DNA from: Paenibacillus dendrobii
GTDB taxonomy: Bacteria; Bacillota; Bacilli; Paenibacillales; Paenibacillaceae
DNA: 64,000 bases
Assembly: GCF_009807035.1 (NCBI RefSeq)
Contig: NZ_WUBI01000001.1
Location: 2,666,001 to 2,730,000, forward strand
Direction: 5' to 3'
Shown here: positions 50,362 through 60,141 of the stretch, piece by piece
How the letters are laid out: every line of letters begins with the position of its first letter
How positions within the stretch are numbered: position 1 is the stretch's first letter
Translations under genes and position numbers: made by a program
Notes under the pieces: generated by a model
What the model was told of the DNA's origin: nothing
The model's database searches: none
Seen by the model: the letters and a program-made list of their open reading frames with translations, nothing else

Positions 50362-53300
50362 ATGCGAAATGAACATTGCTTAAACGGAGAATGGAATTTC
50401 ATGCCCTTGTATGGACAAAGAACAGGATTCGGGCTTCCATCTGAGCTGGTTTATGAAGAGCAAAAAGTTCAGGTTCCCTCCAGCTGGAGAAGTGCCTACG
50501 AAAAGCAACCGGGGAAAAATTTTGGGGAGATTCCTCAGTATGAATACGCTCCATATGATTTGTTCGATTACCCGAAAGAGTGGGCGAATGCGGAAGCCGG
50601 TGTTCTTCATCGAACCTTTTGTCTGCCTCCATCCATGAATGAACCAAGAACACGTATCTTCCTCCGTATGGACGGAATCATGCAAAAGGCTGCCGTTTAT
50701 CTGGATCATCATCAGATTGCCATATGGGAGGATGGTTACCTGCCTCTTCTCGTGGAAATCACCGAATTTGTCAAAAATGATACCGAACACGAACTTCATG
50801 TGGTCTGCGGCAGTTTTGACAAGGTGGAGATCCCTTCAGGTCAGCAGAAAATCACGGGTCTTGCAGGCTCTTGGTTCGGTTCTATTGCCCGAGGTATTTG
50901 GCAGGATGTATATCTGGAAAGCCGACCGGATGTCTGGCTTGAGGATGTGTCGATCCGCACATCGGTACGGGAGAACCGGCTGGATGTAGATGCTGCGGTG
51001 ATCCATCCCTTGGCGCTGTCCTTGAAGACATCCTATAAAGCTATTCTTTATGTGCGGGAGAATGGTGATTCGAATTCCTCCCCCATTCTTCAAGCCGAAA
51101 CTGACGTGTTACTCGTGAGCGGCCAGGGATCTTCGAGCCGACTCACGTTCCTCCTGGATTGGGAGAACGCTAAGTGCTGGAATCCGGAACAACCTTTCTT
51201 GTATAGATTAGAATTGGTGCTTCTGGATGGTGAACGAGCTATCGACCGGATGGAGCAACCGTTCGGCTTCCGTGAGATCTGGACCGAGGGTTCTCAGTTT
51301 ATCCTTAATGGCACTCCCTTCCACCTGCGCGGAGACTCCTGGCATTTCCAGGGCGCGATTCAACAAACGCAGGAGTATGTACGTACCTGGTACGGTATGT
51401 GCAAGGAGGCCGGGGTTAACTGTGTCCGGCTCCATGCCGCACCTCATCCGACATATTATCTTGATATAGCCGATGAGATGGGCATGCTGATTGTGGATGA
51501 AACGGCCATTTACGGTTCAAGCAAATCCATGCCTGCAGATCATCCCGATTATATCGCCAACTGCAAAGCACATGTGAGCAGATTGGTAGAAAGGGACCGA
51601 AACCACCCTTCTGTCATCCTGTGGAGCTTGCAGAACGAGATGCGCTGGGTGGACGGCCGCGATACATTTAAACAGCATATGCCTTTCCTGATGAACCTCA
51701 TTCGCGAGTTAGATCCTACCCGCCCTATCATCGCTGAAGGTGATAACCGGCTTCTCTCCAAAGCACACACCGAGATTGAGAGCCGGCATTATAACATTGA
51801 CGGGACGATAGACGGGTGGGATCGGAAGGTACCTCTTGTGTTCGGCGAACACGGTGGCTGGTGGTATGTCTGCCCCCAGAACAGCAGTATGTACGTAGGT
51901 TTGGCCGCCTATCGCAACACGGATGATTGTATAAAAGGCCTCGCCGAGAAGGAGCGGCTGTTCGTGGAATATGCGAGGCGGCATGGAGTTTCCGGAATCT
52001 CCACCTTCAACTTCGCCCATTATTTCATGCGGGCCATGCCGGAGCGCGATATTTTGCTTCCTCCATCCGCTTTAAACACGGCGGGGCCGAAACCGAAAGT
52101 AATTCCGAAATACTCTTTAACGCTGAATAACGGCCTTCTTCCGAAGGAATATCCGCTTTATATGAAGAACCCATCTTTCCCGATCATGGAAGCCTCATTC
52201 AAGCCAGCCACCATGATACCGGCAGAATACAATCGTTCTTTCTTCGATGATGAGCCGATTACCAGAAGCTTCGATGTCTACAACGACACGTTCCATGGAT
52301 GCAAGACCCGGATTGAATGTGAAGTACGCCAGGAAGGCAGACTCCTTCATCAGGAGTTCTTCGCGTTCAATCAAGAGCCGGCGAATCACGAAATCGTGAC
52401 AGTAACTTGGAGACCTGAACCTGTTAAGGATGTAACTTTATTACACTTTTATGCCGTGATGTTTCACGATGACAAGCCCGTTCATGAGCTGGATTTGCAG
52501 TACAAACTGTATCCCTCACATGATAAGACCACCCCTGTCTCTATCGGTCGACCCGTGGCCTACATCGGCCGGGACGAGGATTTCGATTTGATTAACACCC
52601 TTGTACCGGGATGCAAACGGATCTCGCTTGAACAGATTGGTGAGCTTTCCCCCAATCATTTGGTTGTTACGGGCAGCGGACTGGAGGATGAGGACGGTCA
52701 ACTGGAGATGGCGCTCCAGGATTATGTAAGGAGGGGTGGACGTCTACTACTGTTGGAACAGTTCCATCTGTCTCTGGGTAATCTGACGATTTCGCGGCAA
52801 GATTTCATCAGAGCCCATTCGGGCAGCTATGATCATCCTGTCCTTCAAGGTTTGAATAATCATGATCTCATGTATTGGGACGAAAAGGTACGCGAGGATG
52901 GCCCTCCTCCCATCATCCGTGCCGCTTTCGAGAAACCGATCAAGGGCAACTTCAATATGATCTTGGAATGCAGCGCAGGTGATTTCGGAGATGGCGGGGA
53001 TCTATGGTCACCTCTTCTGGAATACCGGAGCGGCAATGGTCTCTTCATCGCTAATCAGTTGCAGCTCATGGACCATTTCCACACCGTCCCAGCGGCTTGC
53101 TGCTTGCTTCGCAATATGCTTGCTTATGCAGGAAACGTTGAAACGATCTCGATCCGTACCGGAGCATGGGTAGAACCGGGAGGAGCAGCAGAGCATTTCA
53201 TGCGGTCACTTTGCCTGTCCTTCGATGTGCTTGGAAGCATCACGAGCGCCCTTCTCGAGACTTATCATCTTATTATCGTTGAGCCGCACCTCCTGTCGGA

Positions 53301-54354
53301 TTCGGAATCCGAAGCCGTTTTAAGTGAATATGTTCGACATGGCGGTAAACTCGTGGTCCTACCCGCTGTTCCGGGTCATGAAGCCGCCCTATCCGCTCTA
53401 TTAAAGCGTCCTGTCTCTATCCTGAAGCATGAGACCTACCACCTGGAGGCAATTTACGATATGCCTGGGGTTCAAGGATTAAGTCCCGTAGACCTGTTCG
53501 GTTATGACAAAGTTTTTCTTTCGCCCAGAGAGGTTGTGAATCGTCCCTTAGCCTCTTACAGTCTGGATGCGTCCGATACAGCGGTCCTGTGCACCAGCGT
53601 AGAAGGTACAGCCTGGAAGGATTATTTTGTGAACGAGCACACCTCCGAATACAGCAGACTGGCATTGGTGGAGCTAAACCGGGAAAACCAGCTTCCTGCC
53701 GGAAGCTTCGTACTGCAGGCGAAACGGGAACAAGGGTGTATCGTGTTATCTCAACTGCTCCTTGAAACAGACTGCGACAAGTCCATACGCTTATATAGTC
53801 GGCTCTTGGCCAATCTTGGGGCAACCTTCGACGACGGGCTTCTCTTTAGCTCCAAAGAAGACGCGCACTGGTCCGTTGAAAAGGTGATGGCGCTGCCATG
53901 CAAGCCTTGGGTAAATTACGAGGCAATGAAGGCCTATTATACGGATCCGGAATTCTCGCTGAACAATCTGGGTGAGGGGCTCTACGGCTGGATGCTCAAG
54001 AAAGAACGGAGACCTTCGGACGGAGCCTTTCTTATACAGGATCCCGGGAATGAGCGCTGGTTCCTGAGCTGTTTCGTTCATGTATTAGACCCTGCATGCG
54101 ATCCGATCGTTGGAGCCCTTAGCGGAAAGCTTCAAGTGAACACGAACTGCGAGTATGAGATTTATCTGAACGGGAGCCCTGTTCCCGACCCGGATAAGCA
54201 TATCGAGCTGCGTGCCGGTATTAATCGTCTGATCGCCATCGTTCAAGGATATGGCGAGGACATCCGTTTCGGTTTGGTATTTAAGAATGCTGGCGGTTCT
54301 TACATGAGGCATCTTCAATACCGTCTGACCTTGGATGATGTAGAACCCAAATGA
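50362..54354 (+). CDS. very large GH2-family glycoside hydrolase with two GATase-like domains
   Basis: The 1330-residue protein shows GH2 architecture: a jelly-roll sugar-binding domain (about 5-170), an Ig-like sandwich, and a barrel with acid/base Glu426 in WSLQNEMRW and nucleophile Glu496 in VFGEHGGWW. Downstream, residues 733-846 (YVRRGGRLLLLEQ) and 943-1017 (YVRHGGKLVVLPA) each resemble a beta-galactosidase-type glutamine-amidotransferase fold, and the tail is another beta domain. There is no signal peptide. GH2 covers beta-galactosidase, glucuronidase and mannosidase activities; the specificity is not readable. The start at 50362 has AAAGGAG ten bases upstream. Confidence 0.87.
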   Translation: MRNEHCLNGEWNFMPLYGQRTGFGLPSELVYEEQKVQVPSSWRSAYEKQPGKNFGEIPQYEYAPYDLFDYPKEWANAEAGVLHRTFCLPPSMNEPRTRIFLRMDGIMQKAAVYLDHHQIAIWEDGYLPLLVEITEFVKNDTEHELHVVCGSFDKVEIPSGQQKITGLAGSWFGSIARGIWQDVYLESRPDVWLEDVSIRTSVRENRLDVDAAVIHPLALSLKTSYKAILYVRENGDSNSSPILQAETDVLLVSGQGSSSRLTFLLDWENAKCWNPEQPFLYRLELVLLDGERAIDRMEQPFGFREIWTEGSQFILNGTPFHLRGDSWHFQGAIQQTQEYVRTWYGMCKEAGVNCVRLHAAPHPTYYLDIADEMGMLIVDETAIYGSSKSMPADHPDYIANCKAHVSRLVERDRNHPSVILWSLQNEMRWVDGRDTFKQHMPFLMNLIRELDPTRPIIAEGDNRLLSKAHTEIESRHYNIDGTIDGWDRKVPLVFGEHGGWWYVCPQNSSMYVGLAAYRNTDDCIKGLAEKERLFVEYARRHGVSGISTFNFAHYFMRAMPERDILLPPSALNTAGPKPKVIPKYSLTLNNGLLPKEYPLYMKNPSFPIMEASFKPATMIPAEYNRSFFDDEPITRSFDVYNDTFHGCKTRIECEVRQEGRLLHQEFFAFNQEPANHEIVTVTWRPEPVKDVTLLHFYAVMFHDDKPVHELDLQYKLYPSHDKTTPVSIGRPVAYIGRDEDFDLINTLVPGCKRISLEQIGELSPNHLVVTGSGLEDEDGQLEMALQDYVRRGGRLLLLEQFHLSLGNLTISRQDFIRAHSGSYDHPVLQGLNNHDLMYWDEKVREDGPPPIIRAAFEKPIKGNFNMILECSAGDFGDGGDLWSPLLEYRSGNGLFIANQLQLMDHFHTVPAACCLLRNMLAYAGNVETISIRTGAWVEPGGAAEHFMRSLCLSFDVLGSITSALLETYHLIIVEPHLLSDSESEAVLSEYVRHGGKLVVLPAVPGHEAALSALLKRPVSILKHETYHLEAIYDMPGVQGLSPVDLFGYDKVFLSPREVVNRPLASYSLDASDTAVLCTSVEGTAWKDYFVNEHTSEYSRLALVELNRENQLPAGSFVLQAKREQGCIVLSQLLLETDCDKSIRLYSRLLANLGATFDDGLLFSSKEDAHWSVEKVMALPCKPWVNYEAMKAYYTDPEFSLNNLGEGLYGWMLKKERRPSDGAFLIQDPGNERWFLSCFVHVLDPACDPIVGALSGKLQVNTNCEYEIYLNGSPVPDPDKHIELRAGINRLIAIVQGYGEDIRFGLVFKNAGGSYMRHLQYRLTLDDVEPK

Positions 54355-54430
54355 GTAAGTTTACTCTTCCGTATCTGTTGCTGCTGTAATGGTGATTATG
54401 AATCATTTCATTCTAAAAAAGGTAGGTTGC

Positions 54431-55417
54431 ATGCATATGAAACAACCAACTGCACTTGAAATTCTTCTGGATGAAGCAAACAAGAGTCTATCCGTGGCCG
54501 GTCATGCTGTCCCAACGTGGAATATACCCGGCTTCTATCAGGATACTGAGGGGCATAGGTTCGCGAAGCGACGGATGGAGAAGGACGCCCAGGCGGCCTT
54601 TACGACTGCACTGGCTTACCGGCTTACAGGAACAGCTGCTTATGCAGGCAAAGCGAAGGAACTCATCATGGGCTGGGCAGTTGTCAATCGGGAGATCACG
54701 GGTCCAGATGGGCCCCTGGTATCCGCCTATCTGGGCGTCGGACTCGTTCTGGCGGCGAATTGGATCAAAGAATTCGAGGACTGGAGCGAGGAGGAGCGGA
54801 ATACTTTCACCCAATGGATGACCCGGGTGTGCCTGCCGGAGTGGGATCGAATCCCCCTCCGCAACAACTGGTGGAGCTGGAGCCTTCATGCCCAATTAGC
54901 TCTGTATCGTTTTATGGATGATAAGCTCCGTTTTGCAGAAGAGGTAACGGCTCTTAAAGAACATCTCGACCACTCCCTCTCCATCGAAGGATTCATTCCG
55001 GAAGAAGCATCCAGGGGGAAGCATTCCATATGGTATCATTATTTCGCTCTCTCTCCGGTTACGGCCGCCGCTAAGCTAGTCCTGGACACGACAGGAGAGG
55101 ATTTATTCCACTGGATCTCTCCAGGCGGTAAAAGCCTCCAGTATGCCGTCGAACACTTCTTTCATTTTGCCAATGGTCATCTTAAGGAATGGCCGTATGA
55201 CGATGATCCGATTTTCCCGGCGGAGCTCTCTGCCGGCACTTGGCCCCTCGATTTGTATGAGGCGATGTCTATCGTATATCAGAATCCGGACTTTGAACGT
55301 TTTGTCGCCCCTTACCGTCCGATCACGGGCAATATGAATATTAACAGTGGACTTTATCATTCTTATGCCTGGGTCTATCCGGAGCTGCAATTTCAAGATT
55401 ATATAGAAAGAACTTAA
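54431..55417 (+). CDS. alginate-lyase-family protein (PF05426 type)
   Basis: The 328-residue protein is an alpha/alpha-barrel lyase-like enzyme: FAKRRMEKDAQAAFTTALAY, LVSAYLGVGLVLAANWIKEF, RNNWWSWSLHAQLALYRFMD (Asn145-Asn146-Trp147) and EASRGKHSIWYHYFALSPVT. These match PF05426 alginate lyases (PL5/PL38-related), which eliminate at uronic acids. The NNW-type motif replaces the NNH seen in PL5. No signal peptide. The start is at ATG 54431 or 54437 behind AAGGTAGG. It follows the GH2 gene by 77 bases in the same operon, beside a GH88, which makes uronide cleavage plausible. Confidence 0.76.
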   Translation: MHMKQPTALEILLDEANKSLSVAGHAVPTWNIPGFYQDTEGHRFAKRRMEKDAQAAFTTALAYRLTGTAAYAGKAKELIMGWAVVNREITGPDGPLVSAYLGVGLVLAANWIKEFEDWSEEERNTFTQWMTRVCLPEWDRIPLRNNWWSWSLHAQLALYRFMDDKLRFAEEVTALKEHLDHSLSIEGFIPEEASRGKHSIWYHYFALSPVTAAAKLVLDTTGEDLFHWISPGGKSLQYAVEHFFHFANGHLKEWPYDDDPIFPAELSAGTWPLDLYEAMSIVYQNPDFERFVAPYRPITGNMNINSGLYHSYAWVYPELQFQDYIERT

Positions 55418-55459
55418 GAAAGTAACATTCGGAGACAAAGCTTATGCTTCCGATGCCGT

Positions 55460-55526
55460 ATTAAGATGTTGTTTTTCTTTCGATATCAGGAAGGTCTTGC
55501 TCCGAATTTTATACTTTCTGATATCT
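55460..55526. repeat. third copy of the GATATCAG hairpin repeat
   Basis: The element 55482-55525 matches those at 48557 and 48638 at nearly every base, including the flank attaagatgttgtttttctt. It again sits directly before a strong terminator, between the lyase gene and the convergent beta-helix gene. Confidence 0.85.
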
Positions 55527-55529
55527 ACA

Positions 55530-55569
55530 GAAAAGCCTTTCCGAATTCGATCGGAAAGGCTTTTTTTCT
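55530..55569. terminator. bidirectional terminator between lyase and beta-helix genes
   Basis: aaaagcctttccga pairs with tcggaaaggctttt around ATTCGA, followed on plus by seven T residues. It directly follows the repeat. Confidence 0.87.
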
Positions 55570-55574
55570 GTCGT

Positions 55575-58500
55575 CTATTCTTTCGCTACAGCCTGCCCAT
55601 CTCGAAGCAGGTAGGCTGCCGCTTCCGTCGCAATATGTTTCCCACTCTGGGCTTGAATCTCATGGAGAAAGGCTTCGGTATTACCATTACTCAGCTTCTT
55701 GAGCAGGCTGTTTGCGATTCCGCCATTGTCAATCCAGGACTTTTCCCGAAATAGTGTTACTAACGCTTTCAGCGAGCTGATGTCTGCATAAGTTGAGAAA
55801 GTAACCGTAGATTCCTGTTCATTCCCTGCCTCGTCCATGGCGGTTACCGTGAAGGTGTGGGCTCCCAAGGGCAGCGTATAGAGAGGCACCACCGCTCCCT
55901 GCTCAATCTGCAGATCATTGAGTCTTGCGGTACTTTTCAATCGATCATCCCCGGACATCTCATCGACAGCAGACCATGACAGATTCAGCGTCTCCGCTCC
56001 TGTATAATCTCTGAAGATCGGCTCTGTCACCGATATGGTGGGGGCCGAAGCATCAAGCTTGAACTCCAGAGATTTTGCTTCCTCCGCATTTCCGGATTGA
56101 TCCAGTGAGCGGTATAGAATGGAATAGCGGCCATCCTGACTGAAGGTCAGGGCGTCTTGATATGTAAGCCAGGTATCCCCTCCATCCAGACTATATTCCG
56201 TATATGCGGCTTCAGAGCCTACAGATGAATTCAACGTGATTGTTACTGGCTGTTTATACCATCCATTCAATCCGTCCGGTTCTGCCGGGCTCATGACGGC
56301 CGTGGTTTCAGGAGCGATTGGATCGGTATCGATCAGAGAGAACTTGATGTCATCGAAATATATCTCACTGAACCCGCCTACATAGAAACCTACCGTTCCA
56401 GATGCATTGTGTGTAGCATCCGTTCCTTCAAGCCTAAGTTCCCCATTCACGTATACTTTGATGTCCGCACCTTGGGCCCGAATGCGGATGTTATACTCCG
56501 TGCCTGCCTTCAGGTCCTCATCAGGCAGGTTCGTCGTTTTCAAAACTGCCCACGCCCCGTTGTAAAGAATCCATTGTGAGGTGCCGTCAGCCAGCTTCTT
56601 GTAAGCAATTTTACCTGATGTGCTTGAGATAGAACGATCATACACATAGAGTGTTCCCGTATCCGGTATGACAGCTGGCATCTTCATCGTGAAGGTAAGG
56701 TCATAGTCTGTAAATGTCTTCGGATGAAGTGCCGAGGCACCTTTTAAAATTTTATACTTTTTGTTACCATCTACAGTTATGATACTTCGGTTCGGATCCA
56801 CCGGCCATCCGTTCGCTCCCGAATCGAAATCCGTAAAGTGCATCACATTGGATACCTGAATACGTACGGATGCAGTGGCTTCCGGGTTGGCGACTGATGT
56901 TACGGTGATGTCAGCCTCGCCTTCCCTCAAAGCGGTTACCAGTCCACTTTCGTCCACGGAGACAATCTTCGGTTGGGAGGAGTGATAGACAACCTCTTTG
57001 TTCTCGGCATCAGTCGGATCAAACTGGACTTGCAGCTGCTTTTGCTCCCCCATGACCATGTTCATATTACTCTCACTAAGTATCAAACCGGACACATCCA
57101 TACTTGGAACCATGAATTTGATATCATCAAATAGGAGTTCACTAAAGCCGCCGGCATAAAATCCAACCTTGCCGGATGCGTTGAATGTCGAATCGCTGGC
57201 TTTTAGCTTAAGCTTGTTATCCACATAAACGCTAATCTCCGGGCCCTTGACGATAATCTTCATATTATAGATGGTATCCGGCTGTAGATCTGGGGCAGCC
57301 AGCATATTTTGCTTCACAGTAGCCCAGGCCGAATTATACAAGAGCCAGGAAGATGTTCCGTTCGCATACTTCCGATAGCCGATCCTGCCGCCGCTTCCAC
57401 TTGGATTCAACCGGTCAAACACATAGAACGTAGCATCTTCCGCAATGACTTTAGGAGTCTTCAGCTTGAAGGTCAGCTCATAATTGTTATAATCATTGTC
57501 GTTTAGCGTCGTTGCTCCTTTAAGCAGCTTATACATATGGTTGCCGCCTTCAACCTCTACAATGCTCCGGTTCGGGTCACTCGGCCAACTGTTTCTTCCA
57601 TTCTCAAAATCGGTGTAGTCGATCATCCCATCCCCGACTTCAACTGTCACTTGAACCTCAGCCTTTAAACTCGGATGATCAGCAGATACTGCAGTAACCG
57701 TAGCTTCCCCGATATTAACCCCCTTCAGCTTGCCGTCTTGATCCACCTTTACAACTGAAGGATCGCTCGACGTATACTGAATCTTAGGGTTCGTTGCGTT
57801 CCAAGGAAGTATTGCTGAATACAAAGAGTACGACTTCCCAATTCCGAGAGTTACGTTCTCGTCATACAATCGGATACCTTCAACATCAATTCGATCCGGA
57901 GCCAAGTATGGACCGACTTTACCCACAGTTCCCATCTCACTGAAAGGAATCGATTGGAATCCAGGGATCTTCTGGAACACTTCCGCATCCGCCTTCATAT
58001 TCAAGTCCCCATTAGCCAGATCAACGAAACCAGGATCATGATCTGTAATCCAGTTGTTCGCATACTGAAGCAAGCTGCGCTTGTCGTTTGCTCCCTGATC
58101 ATTCGTTGTGCTGTTTAATTTCCTCGTTGGGTTATAGATCACATTGTTCTGGAAGGTATTGGTATCGGGGAAATAACGGTTTTCCGTGAAGAAATCCGCC
58201 AGCTCCGGGTATTTCTCCATGTGGGGCGTCCCTTCGAAATTGTTGTTCTTTTCGAACAAAGCTTTCCATTTTGGCATATAGTTTTTGGATATCTGCTGGT
58301 CCGGTTTATCACCTAAGTACATGTCTGAATATTCATACGGCACTTTCGCATCAATAAAAAGGTTGTTCTTGGTCTTGATGTGAGCGCCTCCGTTATTTAA
58401 AATGGCATCGTTACCCATTCCGTTAAATATGTTCTCTTCAATGGTAAGCCCCATTGTAAAGTTATCAGGGTATATGCCTTGAACCCCTTCCTTGCCTTCC

Positions 58501-60089
58501 CCTATATGATGAAAATAATTCCGGCGGATCACCGATCCTCGTTCCTGAGGCGACTCACCCAGATTCATATAGATGGCACCGAGATCTGAGAAGGTTTGGC
58601 ATACGTCATAAATATTGTTGTATTCCACGAGATGATCATTACCAAAGATTAGCATTCCCGGATGGGGAGCGTCATGAATTTCGTTGTGGGAAACCTTGTT
58701 CCCTGCGCCGGTCAGGAAGATGCCTGGATTATACGCTTTATGGTAATAGGCAAAATCATGGATATGGTTGTTCTCCAATACATTGTTGCCTGGCTCGAGC
58801 GTCTGTTTATCTCCCCCATTCAGAATGACCCCCGTGCCTCCGATGTGATGAATATGGGAGTTCGTCACCGAATGATTCACTCCGTCCACTTTTGCGAAGT
58901 CGTCATACAACCAGCGGCTCTGGGTATTAATCAATACGCCTCCATTGGAAAAGTTGCGTATTTCGCAGTGATCCAATTTGACGCCCTCACCGCCCATAAT
59001 GACTGCCGCCGAGTCACGGCCATTCTCCAAAGTCAGATCCTCAAAGGTCACATGCGAAACATGGACAGCATTGATCATCGGGGTTTTAAGCATCGTAACC
59101 GTGATCTCAGGTTGATCCCCTTCAAAGGCAGCCGTAGGCATGAAGTAAAGTACGCCCTGCTTCCGGTCAATGTAATACTCACCTGGCATATCGATCTCCT
59201 CAAGCAAGTTCTGTGCAAAATGGAAGTCCGGGTACCAGTTGGTAAACAGACCGCTCATCTCCCCGTATGCCAAGGTGATCGTCTTTTTACTTGTATCGAT
59301 TGCAGCTACTTTGTTGTATGACCATTCCCAGCTGTAGCCGAAAATACCATCCAGCCAAATATCATCTGCTTCTTTCCAGAGATCTGGTCGTTCGTATGTG
59401 TAGGTAAAAGTACCGCCGCGTGTCTGCAGGTCCGGATCATTGCGGGTAGGTCCGGGATCCGTGATGGTGCCCATCTGAACCGTTCCGTTATTTGGCCAGC
59501 GGGCAAGAGTCATACCTTGACCCTCGACATACAGCTCCATCGGGGGAACCTGACTGACATCATTGGCTTTATAATAACCGTGCCGGCTCATTACACCGTA
59601 ATCAGTGATACCATGAGCCTTTAAGTCTGCCTGCAGAACCTTCGTTCTGGCATCCGGGCTGATGATTCGATCCAGGACCTTCGTGTCAGTTACCGGAGAA
59701 AACCAGCTTTTTTGCAGCTCCAGACCACCGCTTAAACGTACGCTTTCTCCTGGATAAGCCTTGTAGGTTATCCGCTTATCCTCCGTGCCGGAATCCTGTT
59801 CCTCCAGAAGAAAACTTTCGCTTCGGTTATAGATACCGCCTCTCAAATAGACCGTAACACCCCCTTCAGGCAGCCCGGAACCCTTCTTCAATTGCCGGAT
59901 TGCGTCCCTGGCCTTTTCAAGGGTACGGAATGGGGCTGCTTCCGTTCCAGAATTAGAATCATCACCATTATTCGAAATATAAAAGACCGTACCAGGGTTC
60001 CCCGTATCTTCCGCATTCGCTCCCGTAACTGGCAGACAACCCACCAACCAAACGATGATCAATGAAATGATGATCCTTCTTTTCATCAT
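55575..60089 (-). CDS. secreted right-handed beta-helix enzyme with Big_2 and duplicated sugar-binding-like modules
   Basis: The 1504-residue protein has a signal peptide (MMKRRIIISLIIVWLVGCLP, cleaved near GANAED at about 27). Residues 30-700 are a parallel beta-helix of pectate-lyase type, opening FYISNNGDDSNSGTEAAPF and VTVYLRGGIYNRSESFLL as in GH141-like and DUF1565 proteins. Then come a Big_2 domain (about 735-823), a LamG-like module (823-993), a second Big_2 (1000-1080), a second copy of the module (1083-1253) and two Ig-like domains (1256-1430). It probably depolymerises an external polysaccharide. GGAGGG precedes the start. It is the last gene of the importer operon. Confidence 0.84.
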   Translation of the reverse strand: MMKRRIIISLIIVWLVGCLPVTGANAEDTGNPGTVFYISNNGDDSNSGTEAAPFRTLEKARDAIRQLKKGSGLPEGGVTVYLRGGIYNRSESFLLEEQDSGTEDKRITYKAYPGESVRLSGGLELQKSWFSPVTDTKVLDRIISPDARTKVLQADLKAHGITDYGVMSRHGYYKANDVSQVPPMELYVEGQGMTLARWPNNGTVQMGTITDPGPTRNDPDLQTRGGTFTYTYERPDLWKEADDIWLDGIFGYSWEWSYNKVAAIDTSKKTITLAYGEMSGLFTNWYPDFHFAQNLLEEIDMPGEYYIDRKQGVLYFMPTAAFEGDQPEITVTMLKTPMINAVHVSHVTFEDLTLENGRDSAAVIMGGEGVKLDHCEIRNFSNGGVLINTQSRWLYDDFAKVDGVNHSVTNSHIHHIGGTGVILNGGDKQTLEPGNNVLENNHIHDFAYYHKAYNPGIFLTGAGNKVSHNEIHDAPHPGMLIFGNDHLVEYNNIYDVCQTFSDLGAIYMNLGESPQERGSVIRRNYFHHIGEGKEGVQGIYPDNFTMGLTIEENIFNGMGNDAILNNGGAHIKTKNNLFIDAKVPYEYSDMYLGDKPDQQISKNYMPKWKALFEKNNNFEGTPHMEKYPELADFFTENRYFPDTNTFQNNVIYNPTRKLNSTTNDQGANDKRSLLQYANNWITDHDPGFVDLANGDLNMKADAEVFQKIPGFQSIPFSEMGTVGKVGPYLAPDRIDVEGIRLYDENVTLGIGKSYSLYSAILPWNATNPKIQYTSSDPSVVKVDQDGKLKGVNIGEATVTAVSADHPSLKAEVQVTVEVGDGMIDYTDFENGRNSWPSDPNRSIVEVEGGNHMYKLLKGATTLNDNDYNNYELTFKLKTPKVIAEDATFYVFDRLNPSGSGGRIGYRKYANGTSSWLLYNSAWATVKQNMLAAPDLQPDTIYNMKIIVKGPEISVYVDNKLKLKASDSTFNASGKVGFYAGGFSELLFDDIKFMVPSMDVSGLILSESNMNMVMGEQKQLQVQFDPTDAENKEVVYHSSQPKIVSVDESGLVTALREGEADITVTSVANPEATASVRIQVSNVMHFTDFDSGANGWPVDPNRSIITVDGNKKYKILKGASALHPKTFTDYDLTFTMKMPAVIPDTGTLYVYDRSISSTSGKIAYKKLADGTSQWILYNGAWAVLKTTNLPDEDLKAGTEYNIRIRAQGADIKVYVNGELRLEGTDATHNASGTVGFYVGGFSEIYFDDIKFSLIDTDPIAPETTAVMSPAEPDGLNGWYKQPVTITLNSSVGSEAAYTEYSLDGGDTWLTYQDALTFSQDGRYSILYRSLDQSGNAEEAKSLEFKLDASAPTISVTEPIFRDYTGAETLNLSWSAVDEMSGDDRLKSTARLNDLQIEQGAVVPLYTLPLGAHTFTVTAMDEAGNEQESTVTFSTYADISSLKALVTLFREKSWIDNGGIANSLLKKLSNGNTEAFLHEIQAQSGKHIATEAAAYLLRDGQAVAKE

Positions 60090-60141
60090 CTTTAATAATC
60101 CCTCCCTATTAAGATCAATTGAATAAAATGCAAAATGATCA

